From Sulfurospirillum sp. (GTDB lineage: Bacteria; Campylobacterota; Campylobacteria; Campylobacterales; QNZT01), in assembly GCA_003978455.1 (NCBI GenBank), contig QNZT01000016.1:1-5126 (forward strand): a stretch of DNA of 5,126 nt. The letters are read 5' to 3'. Positions 1 through 4,497 of the stretch are shown here, piece after piece. A program made the translations under genes and the position numbers. How positions within the stretch are numbered: position 1 is the stretch's first letter; every line of letters begins with the position of its first letter. The notes beneath the pieces are model-generated. The model was not told where the DNA came from and ran no database searches. It saw only the letters and a program-made list of their open reading frames with translations.

Positions 1-59
1 CTGTTTCCGCATCTGAAAAACTTCAAAACAAAGAAGCTTAACTTTATGGCTTAGCATAG
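1..59. other. window-edge segment, probably the end of an upstream gene
   Basis: Too short to assign. On the plus strand one frame is open from the left edge to a TAG at 52-54 (17 codons ending NFMA), and another is open to a TAA at 39-41 (ending LQNKEA). Either could be the C-terminus of an upstream plus-strand gene that finishes just before the inverted repeat at 60-87. The minus strand is also open here. No family can be recognised from so few residues. Confidence 0.2.
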
Positions 60-87
60 CAAAGGAGAGTCAAATGACCCTCCTTTG
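60..87. terminator. 28-bp imperfect inverted repeat, possible bidirectional terminator
   Basis: CAAAGGAG (60-67) pairs with CTCCTTTG (80-87). Inside it, after one A/C mismatch, GTC pairs with GAC around an AAAT loop. A hairpin of this shape between an upstream segment and a new promoter suggests a transcription terminator. There is no real T-run after either arm, so intrinsic termination is uncertain; an operator or RNA-stability hairpin is also possible. Confidence 0.35.
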
Positions 88-104
88 TATAGCCTTCTGC
101 TATA
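88..104. repeat. small perfect hairpin TATAGC-5 nt-GCTATA
   Basis: TATAGC (88-93) and GCTATA (99-104) are perfect complements around a 5-nt loop. The hairpin directly abuts the inverted repeat at 60-87, so the two make a tandem pair of stems. It lies upstream of the promoter at 139-147. The role is unknown. Confidence 0.35.
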
Positions 105-138
105 TCCTCTTCATGAACATAAAATACCAATCAAAAAA

Positions 139-147
139 TGTTATAAT
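139..147 (+). promoter_or_regulatory. extended -10 promoter for the muramidase-like gene
   Basis: TG (139-140), one base, then TATAAT (142-147) is a perfect extended -10 element. No convincing TTGACA lies 16-18 bp upstream; that area is simply A-rich. A weak or absent -35 is usual for Campylobacterota and fits an extended -10 promoter. The transcript would start near 154, giving a leader of about 57 nt before the ATG at 211. Confidence 0.55.
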
Positions 148-159
148 AGACCATTGAAT

Positions 160-180
160 CGGGCAATTATGAGATGCCCG
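160..180 (+). repeat. leader hairpin CGGGCA-9 nt-TGCCCG
   Basis: CGGGCA (160-165) and TGCCCG (175-180) form a perfect GC-rich 6-bp stem with a 9-nt loop. With transcription starting near 154, the stem would sit at the very 5' end of the muramidase-like mRNA, where it could protect the transcript. It ends about 20 nt before the ribosome site and does not cover it. No T-run follows, so it is not an intrinsic terminator. Confidence 0.4.
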
Positions 181-210
181 CTGTATAGCCAAAAAACCGA
201 AGGAGATGTG

Positions 211-1056
211 ATGGGTGATTTTATTTCCAGGCTGATTGCATTTATATATGCTATTTTTCACGGCAAAAAAGCAACATCACAACAAGAACAGGCAGCAGAG
301 CAAACGAGAGATTCTCACGCACAACAGGAAGCAAACCGAGCCACACAACCAAAACAAGAGGAAACAGCGCAAACGACAACACAATCACACAAGACAAGAT
401 CTGTTCCTGTACCGGAAATATCCTCTATGATCACACCTCAGATGCTGATCGATTACCTGATCGAAGCAGAGTCATATACCATCCACTACAACCCCGGCGA
501 ACGGGGGAAAACAGCGCCGGCGGGTATCTACTATAAATATTATCCAGACTGGGAGGGGTGGCGGTTTCTGACGCAGATCGCACAGGAGAACCGGATCACA
601 TTTGACCCCGCCGCTTCAGACAACGTCGGCTGCCGGGACTTGACACAGATAGTCCAGGAGGTCTATCGCGATGAGCTGGATACACTTATCTACAGTTTCG
701 TCAAACGCGAATATTACGATACGCTGCAACTCGACCTTTTCCCCGGTTCAAAATCGGCACTCAGCTACTTCTCGATCACTGTCAATGGAGGGAAAAGACG
801 CTCCGCAAAAATCCTCCAGAAAGTTCTGAAAGCACACGGCGCACAGATCGACATCGACGGAAAAGCAGGTCCGAAAACCTATGCCGCTCTTGCCGCGTGC
901 GGTCTGGACGATGATTATCTCAACCAGCAGATACTGCTGCAAGTGTACTACTTCTACAACTACCTCATCGGCAGAAGTCCCTCAAAATACCGAAGATTTT
1001 ACGACGGATGGATCAACAGACTGAAAAGACTGGGGTTTGTAGTGCCACAAGCCTGA
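211..1056 (+). CDS. GH108-like N-acetylmuramidase with C-terminal peptidoglycan-binding domain, probably membrane-attached
   Basis: Predicted 281-residue cell-wall hydrolase. The ATG at 211 is chosen because AAGGAG (200-205) lies 5 nt before it and the promoter fits; the frame is open back to a TTG at 85, but that extension overlaps the upstream hairpins and promoter. Residues 4-16 are a short hydrophobic stretch that could act as a membrane anchor or uncleaved signal. Residues about 18-66 are a Gln/Thr/Ala-rich low-complexity linker. Residues about 76-180 resemble the GH108 lysozyme fold, with E85 placed like the catalytic Glu and an NPGERGKTAPAGIY segment (94-107) resembling the family's DPGG-T-GI motif. 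The usual E-G-G is E-A-E here, so activity is uncertain. Residues about 186-272 match the linked peptidoglycan-binding region, with DGKAGPKTYAAL (216-227) and FYDGWINRL (263-271). In phage and secretion systems such enzymes cut the glycan backbone. No phage genes are adjacent. Confidence 0.75.
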   Translation: MGDFISRLIAFIYAIFHGKKATSQQEQAAEQTRDSHAQQEANRATQPKQEETAQTTTQSHKTRSVPVPEISSMITPQMLIDYLIEAESYTIHYNPGERGKTAPAGIYYKYYPDWEGWRFLTQIAQENRITFDPAASDNVGCRDLTQIVQEVYRDELDTLIYSFVKREYYDTLQLDLFPGSKSALSYFSITVNGGKRRSAKILQKVLKAHGAQIDIDGKAGPKTYAALAACGLDDDYLNQQILLQVYYFYNYLIGRSPSKYRRFYDGWINRLKRLGFVVPQA

Positions 1057-1134
1057 TCTCCCGGCACAGTAGCGAAAGCCCCGCTAAAAACCTACTTCAT
1101 TCTACTCAATAGCAAACAATCAATAAAAATTAAC

Positions 1135-1140
1135 TATAAT
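1135..1140 (+). promoter_or_regulatory. -10 box of the serC-serA operon promoter
   Basis: A perfect TATAAT lies in the AT-rich end of the 110-bp gap after the muramidase-like gene. The position 17 bp upstream reads GCAAAC, a poor -35. Transcription would start near 1147, giving a leader of only about 20 nt that contains the AAGGAG at 1156-1161. That leaves little room for a riboswitch or attenuator, so any control would have to act at the promoter. Confidence 0.55.
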
Positions 1141-1166
1141 TTCTAAAATTTTACCAAGGAGCATAC

Positions 1167-2246
1167 ATGAAAAGAGCATACAATTTTGGAGCAGGTCCTT
1201 CTGCACTTCCGACAGAGGTTTTGGAGATCGCGCAAAAAGAGTTACTGGACTACAAGGGCAGCGGTATTTCTATCATGGAGGCGTCTCACCGCTCCAGGCT
1301 GTATGATGATGTCCATCAAAATGCCATCGGTCTGGTACGAAAGCTCTACAAACTGCCGGATGATTTCGATGTGCTGTTTCTACAGGGCGGTGCGAGTTTG
1401 CAGTTTGCGATGGTGCCTATGAACCTTTACAAAGGCGGGAAAGCGGAGTATGCCAACACCGGCGCGTGGAGCAAAAAGGCGATCAAAGAGGCGGAGATTC
1501 AGGGGTTGAACTTCGATGTTGTCGCCAGCAGTGCGGAGAGCGGATTTGACCATATCCCCGAAGTGAGCTTCAGCGACGACTGCGACTTTTGCCATATCAC
1601 ATCCAACAACACCATCTACGGCACACAGTATCAGGAGTATCCCAAAACGGCATCACCGCTTGCGATCGACGCTTCAAGCGATATCTTCTCCAGAGAGGTT
1701 GACTGGGAGAGAGTCGGTCTCATGTATGCAGGTGCACAGAAAAATGCCGGTCCATCAGGTCTGACGATCGTACTCATCCGAAAAAATCTGATCGACAGGG
1801 TACAGGAGAGCGTCCCTACGATGCTCCGCTACAAAACCCATGCCGATGCAAACTCACTTTTCAACACCCCTCCGACGTTCGGTATCTATCTTTTGAACCT
1901 TATCTTGCAGTGGATCGATGCCAAAGGCGGTATCGCGAAAGTAGATGAAGAGAACCGCAAAAAAGCGAAACTCCTCTACGATGCCATCGACAACAGCAAC
2001 GGTTTCTATACCGGTCATGCCAGACCCGACAGCCGAAGTCTCATGAACGTCTCTTTCAACATCAGGGAGAAAGACGCTGCACTGGAAGCCAAACTCCTCG
2101 AAGAGGCGGCAAAAGCAAATATGATCGGTCTCAAGGGACACAGAAGTATCGGCGGTCTGCGGGCTTCGATCTATAACGCTGTACCGTTTGAAGCGGTCGA
2201 AGCGCTGGTCGACCTCATGAACGATTTTGCAAAAAGGAATGCATGA
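1167..2246 (+). CDS. serC: phosphoserine aminotransferase
   Basis: PLP enzyme that transfers the amino group of glutamate to 3-phosphohydroxypyruvate, giving O-phospho-L-serine, in the cytoplasm. The family also acts on 4-phosphohydroxy-threonine precursors in PLP synthesis. The 359 residues match the usual length of about 360. Family motifs run through the whole protein: NFGAGPSALP (6-15), the substrate-binding HRS (41-43), LQGGAS (72-77) that holds the cofactor phosphate, W101 stacking on the PLP ring, D168 in IDASSD, the Schiff-base lysine K192 in AQKNAGPSG, NTPPTF (233-238) and GHRSIGGLRASIYNA (324-338). AAGGAG lies 5 nt before the ATG. Its TGA overlaps the start of the dehydrogenase gene, so the two are almost certainly co-translated. 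No key residue is missing. Confidence 0.97.
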   Translation: MKRAYNFGAGPSALPTEVLEIAQKELLDYKGSGISIMEASHRSRLYDDVHQNAIGLVRKLYKLPDDFDVLFLQGGASLQFAMVPMNLYKGGKAEYANTGAWSKKAIKEAEIQGLNFDVVASSAESGFDHIPEVSFSDDCDFCHITSNNTIYGTQYQEYPKTASPLAIDASSDIFSREVDWERVGLMYAGAQKNAGPSGLTIVLIRKNLIDRVQESVPTMLRYKTHADANSLFNTPPTFGIYLLNLILQWIDAKGGIAKVDEENRKKAKLLYDAIDNSNGFYTGHARPDSRSLMNVSFNIREKDAALEAKLLEEAAKANMIGLKGHRSIGGLRASIYNAVPFEAVEALVDLMNDFAKRNA

Positions 2247-3406
2247 TGTACAAGATCCTGACACTCAACAAAATCTCGGACAAAGGGTTGAGGAGATTTG
2301 GTGAAGCGTACGAAGTCGGCAGTGAGACGGAAAATCCCGACGCCATCGTCGTGCGAAGCTTCAAGATGCACGATATGGCGTTCGGCGACAATCTCAAAGC
2401 GATCGCCAGAGCCGGTGCGGGTGTGAACAACATCCCGCTGGATCGCTGCACAGAGCAAGGTATCGTCGTTTTCAACACACCGGGCGCCAATGCCAACGCG
2501 GTCAAGGAGATCGTGCTGGCATCGCTGCTTCTGGCTTCCAGAGATATCATAGGCGGCGTCAACTGGGTACAGACGCTGGACAAAAGTGAAAATATCTCGC
2601 CCGTCGTGGAGAAAAACAAGTCCAACTTCGCAGGTACCGAGATCCAGGGGAAAACACTCGGTGTCATAGGTCTGGGCGCTATCGGTGCGATGGTCTCAAA
2701 CAGTGCGATCGATCTGGGTATGAAAGTCGTCGGCTACGATCCCTACCTCTCCGTCGATGGCGCGCTCTATCTCTCAAACCAGGTCAAAAAGGTCAACTCC
2801 CTCGATGAAGTCTATGCCGCGGCAGACTATATCACCATCCATGTGCCGCTGCTGGATAGCACCGCAGATATGATCAACAGCGAGAGTCTGGCAAAGTGCA
2901 AAGAGGGCGTGAAGATACTCAACTTTTCCAGAGACGGACTGGTCAACACGGACGATATCCTCGAAGCGATCGAAAAGAGAAAAGTTTCATGTTATGTGAC
3001 AGACTTCCCCGAAGCGAAACTGCTGGGTACTGAGGGGGTCATCCCTATCCCGCATCTGGGGGCGAGTACAGCAGAGAGTGAAGAGAACTGCGCCGTGATG
3101 GCGGTCGATGAGATCAAAGCCTATCTCGAAAACGGAAATATCATCAACTCCGTCAACTTTCCAAACGCATCCATGCCGAGAAAACCGGAAACCACCCGCA
3201 TCGTCATCGCCAGTAAAAACGTACCCGGCGTGATCGAAAACATCACCTCGAAACTGGCGAAAAACAGCCTCAATATCGTCGATATGCTGAACAAAAGCCG
3301 GGGCGACACCGCATATAACATCATCGATATCACCGGAGATGTCGACGATACGCTTGCACAAAGAATAGAGAGCCTCGAAAACGTTATCTTCGCAAGAATA
3401 CTCTAA
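2246..3406 (+). CDS. serA: D-3-phosphoglycerate dehydrogenase, short ACT-domain form
   Basis: First committed step of serine synthesis: NAD-dependent oxidation of 3-phosphoglycerate to 3-phosphohydroxypyruvate, the substrate of the SerC encoded just upstream. The 386 residues hold a substrate half with RAGAGVNNIPLD (55-66), a Rossmann fold with GLGAIG (142-147) and D165 that selects NAD, the catalytic R229, E256 and H270 (in PHLGAST), and a C-terminal ACT domain (about 317-386; KNVPGVIENIT) of the kind that senses amino acids. The intervening domain of long ~525-residue SerA proteins is absent. The loop around R229 reads SRDGLVN, not the more common RG[GE]. Two ATGs abut (2243 and 2246). The second is preferred because AAGGAA (2234-2239) is then 6 nt away rather than 3, and homologues typically begin with M-[YF]-x-I. 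The 3' end overlaps the convergent methyltransferase gene by 23 bp. Glyoxylate or other 2-hydroxyacid substrates cannot be excluded, but the serC linkage argues strongly for SerA. Confidence 0.92.
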   Translation: MYKILTLNKISDKGLRRFGEAYEVGSETENPDAIVVRSFKMHDMAFGDNLKAIARAGAGVNNIPLDRCTEQGIVVFNTPGANANAVKEIVLASLLLASRDIIGGVNWVQTLDKSENISPVVEKNKSNFAGTEIQGKTLGVIGLGAIGAMVSNSAIDLGMKVVGYDPYLSVDGALYLSNQVKKVNSLDEVYAAADYITIHVPLLDSTADMINSESLAKCKEGVKILNFSRDGLVNTDDILEAIEKRKVSCYVTDFPEAKLLGTEGVIPIPHLGASTAESEENCAVMAVDEIKAYLENGNIINSVNFPNASMPRKPETTRIVIASKNVPGVIENITSKLAKNSLNIVDMLNKSRGDTAYNIIDITGDVDDTLAQRIESLENVIFARIL

Positions 3407-4127
3407 ACGGAAAGAGCATCGGTGTCGTTCGCATATACGCTCTGTATCTCTCACCGAAGAGCCGTAGCAGGCTCTTCTCCTCAAACTTCAGACCGATGAG
3501 TATATACAACCCCATCCCCGCACTGAAGAGCAGATGCGTGTAACTCATGACAGGAGTCGCAAACAGACCGACCATCGTGCCTGCCTGTATCGGGTGGCGC
3601 ACATAGCGGTAGAAGAGTTTGACCTGAAATACCGGCTCGGGATCGGGCAGGTTTTTTAAAAGCCTGTACCCCTGATGCAGACCGAAAAGTTCAAAATGGT
3701 CGATGATAAATGTCGCGATAAACGCGATGACCCACCCCGCAATATACAAAAACGTCAGTAGCCAGAACATCACGCCGTCATGAAACTCCCAGACCACCCC
3801 GCTGCCCACCGGCTGCCAGAAGAGAAATATCAGCACCAGACACAGCGATGACGCCAGCGCATAAGTCGCCGCCTTGACAGCTTCGGGAAGCGCGTTTAAA
3901 AGACCATCCTTGAAAAAAGTGCGTGCCATCAAAGAGTGCTGAAGTCCGAAAAAGAGCAGAAGCGCGATATCGACTGCGAAAGGATTGAGATCAAGCGGTA
4001 TCACAGGGGTATCGACGCTATACTTCATGAAGTCCCAGGGATAGACCCAGAGTATCAGGTAAGTCAGTGTGACCAGAGATGCCAGATATCCGATCAGCGC
4101 ATAGCCGAAAATGAGGTAGTTTTTCAT
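3384..4127 (-). CDS. membrane methyltransferase of the ICMT/NnrU superfamily, MddA-like
   Basis: 247-residue integral membrane protein. Hydrophobic segments lie near 5-28, 51-66, 87-105, 119-142 and 182-212. The C-terminal half carries the superfamily signature: RYVRHP (174-179), then FEEKSL (215-220) and FGERYRAYMRTTPMLFPF (224-241), which bind S-adenosylmethionine in isoprenylcysteine methyltransferases. Two further segments, GLQHSLMARTFFK (61-73) and DHFELFGLHQ (143-152), resemble those of MddA, which methylates methanethiol to dimethyl sulfide. This is recalled family knowledge, not a search, so the substrate stays unproven; NnrU or a general isoprenylcysteine-type methyltransferase is the alternative. 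The ATG at 4127 is preferred over one 24 codons upstream: AAGGAA (4139-4134) sits 6 nt before it and the protein then begins at the first membrane segment. The gene runs convergent to serA and divergent from the small ORF and trkA. Confidence 0.8.
   Translation of the reverse strand: MKNYLIFGYALIGYLASLVTLTYLILWVYPWDFMKYSVDTPVIPLDLNPFAVDIALLLFFGLQHSLMARTFFKDGLLNALPEAVKAATYALASSLCLVLIFLFWQPVGSGVVWEFHDGVMFWLLTFLYIAGWVIAFIATFIIDHFELFGLHQGYRLLKNLPDPEPVFQVKLFYRYVRHPIQAGTMVGLFATPVMSYTHLLFSAGMGLYILIGLKFEEKSLLRLFGERYRAYMRTTPMLFPFRVFLRR
3456..3477. repeat. 8-bp perfect hairpin inside the methyltransferase gene, just past serA
   Basis: GAAGAGCC (3456-3463) and GGCTCTTC (3470-3477) pair perfectly around a 6-nt loop. 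The stem begins 50 bp beyond the serA stop and could stabilise or end the operon mRNA. It has no T-run and encodes part of the conserved EEKSLLRLFGE motif on the minus strand, so protein constraint could produce it by chance. Confidence 0.35.
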
Positions 4128-4192
4128 GATCTGTTCCTTATGGTAAGCAGTTGTGTGTAAAAAGTAAAAATCTCTCTTTTGCTCTTTAAACT

Positions 4193-4221
4193 TTCGCAAA
4201 AATGCCGATACTACATATCAT
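4193..4221 (+). promoter_or_regulatory. candidate promoter for the small ORF
   Basis: TTCGCA (4193-4198, four of six bases of TTGACA), a 17-bp spacer, then TATCAT (4216-4221, five of six of TATAAT). A T-rich tract lies upstream. Transcription would start near 4228, about 16 nt before the ATG at 4244, leaving just the ribosome site in the leader. It may also drive trkA, since no other clear promoter precedes that gene. Confidence 0.35.
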
Positions 4222-4226
4222 TAATA

Positions 4227-4232
4227 ATTATA
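4227..4232 (-). promoter_or_regulatory. candidate -10 box for the methyltransferase gene
   Basis: Read on the minus strand this is a perfect TATAAT. Upstream of it on that strand there is no good -35. Transcription would start near 4220 and give a leader of about 93 nt before the ATG at 4127. The box lies next to the small ORF's ribosome site and overlaps the opposing plus-strand promoter. Confidence 0.35.
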
Positions 4233-4243
4233 CAGGAGAATCT

Positions 4244-4339
4244 ATGAAAAAGCTATTTACCGCGATAGAATTGATTTTTGTAGATGTTGTTCTCAAGATC
4301 CTGTCTCGTATCACTTTTAACAAAGATATCCAGCACTGA
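4244..4339 (+). CDS. 31-residue hypothetical small protein, amphipathic or hydrophobic
   Basis: Not a family I recognise. The ORF starts with MKKLFTAIELIFVDVVLKIL and ends NKDIQH before a UGA. AGGAG (4234-4238) lies 5 nt before the ATG, the same spacing as serC and the muramidase-like gene, and a candidate promoter sits directly upstream. Residues 4-24 are rich in Leu, Ile, Val and Phe with Lys, Asp, Glu and Arg interspersed, suggesting a membrane-surface amphipathic helix or a weak transmembrane segment. A different frame at +1 is open across the UGA to 4424, so it could be a frameshifted remnant or the first part of a longer product. A leader peptide for trkA is another possibility. The strong ribosome site is the main support for translation; the function is unknown. 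Confidence 0.45.
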   Translation: MKKLFTAIELIFVDVVLKILSRITFNKDIQH

Positions 4340-4424
4340 AAGGTCGGTTGCCTTCGTCGGTCACATCCTGCAACAGTTCGTCATTTACCCTCTCTTCTTA
4401 AGAAGGACTATGAGAATCATCTAA
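4284..4424 (+). other. open frame at +1 to the small ORF, possible second half of a frameshifted small gene
   Basis: Forty-six codons are open from an ATG at 4284 to a TAA at 4422-4424, with no ribosome site before that ATG. The downstream part encodes a hydrophobic stretch, VAFVGHILQQFVIYPLFLRR, using codons like those of the neighbouring genes (GCC, TTC, GTC, ATC, CTG). A +1 shift at the UGA of the 31-codon ORF would join the two into a 59-residue protein with two hydrophobic parts. The opposite strand is also open in register over 4320-4397, so the coding signal is ambiguous. Confidence 0.25.
4394..4405. repeat. 12-bp perfect palindrome CTTCTTAAGAAG
   Basis: A perfect dyad of a size typical for a dimeric regulator site or a short hairpin with a TTAA loop. 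Its right half is shared with the left arm of the longer hairpin at 4398-4447. It lies about 95 bp before the trkA start. Confidence 0.35.
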
Positions 4425-4447
4425 TCTTCAAATAAAAGTCCTCTTAA
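4398..4447 (+). repeat. imperfect 11-bp hairpin upstream of trkA
   Basis: TTAAG-A-AGGACT (4398-4409) pairs with AGTCCT-CTTAA (4437-4447), eleven base pairs with one bulged A. The 27-nt loop holds a further ATGA/TCAT pairing (4410-4420). No T-run follows, so it does not look like an intrinsic terminator. It could be a leader structure or processing site. Confidence 0.35.
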
Positions 4448-4497
4448 AGTGTTATCGCTGTACCATTTTACTTCCATATGACAACAGGCGGACAGAT

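Larger units (their letters stand above)
4340..4497 (+). other. 158-bp gap before trkA with nested inverted repeats
   Basis: No complete gene with a ribosome site is seen here. The segment holds the rest of the +1 frame (to 4424), a 12-bp palindrome (4394-4405) and an imperfect hairpin (4398-4447). No clear -10 box precedes trkA; TAATCT (4422-4427) is the best weak match. The segment may be an untranslated leader of trkA if transcription starts before the small ORF. Confidence 0.4.

Noticed and set aside
85..210. 42-codon N-terminal extension of the muramidase-like ORF from a TTG at 85
   Set aside because: It runs through the hairpins and the extended -10 promoter and has no ribosome site at its start; AAGGAG sits 5 nt before the ATG at 211.
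1070..1086. Hairpin TAGCG-7 nt-CGCTA after the muramidase-like gene as a terminator
   Set aside because: Only five pairs and followed by A's, not T's, on the plus strand; too weak to call.
2215..2667. Long minus-strand ORF of about 150 codons opposite serA (and similar ones opposite serC, trkA and the muramidase gene)
   Set aside because: Antisense shadows of well-supported genes with no family motifs or ribosome sites; long antisense frames are expected from the codon use here.
4128..4199. 24-codon upstream start of the methyltransferase on the minus strand
   Set aside because: The ATG at 4127 has AAGGAA at 6 nt and begins at the first membrane segment; the extension is charged and unlike the family N-terminus.
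4317..4397. Minus-strand open stretch encoding VNDELLQDVTDEGNRPFSAG
   Set aside because: It reads like coding sequence but has no ATG, no ribosome site, and a stop at each end within 27 codons. It is in codon register with the plus-strand frame, so one is probably the mirror of the other. A gene remnant is not excluded.
4337..4435. Selenocysteine-type readthrough of the small ORF's UGA into 31 further in-frame codons
   Set aside because: The continuing frame is open but encodes a composition with no selenoprotein motif, and no strong stem-loop directly follows the UGA.
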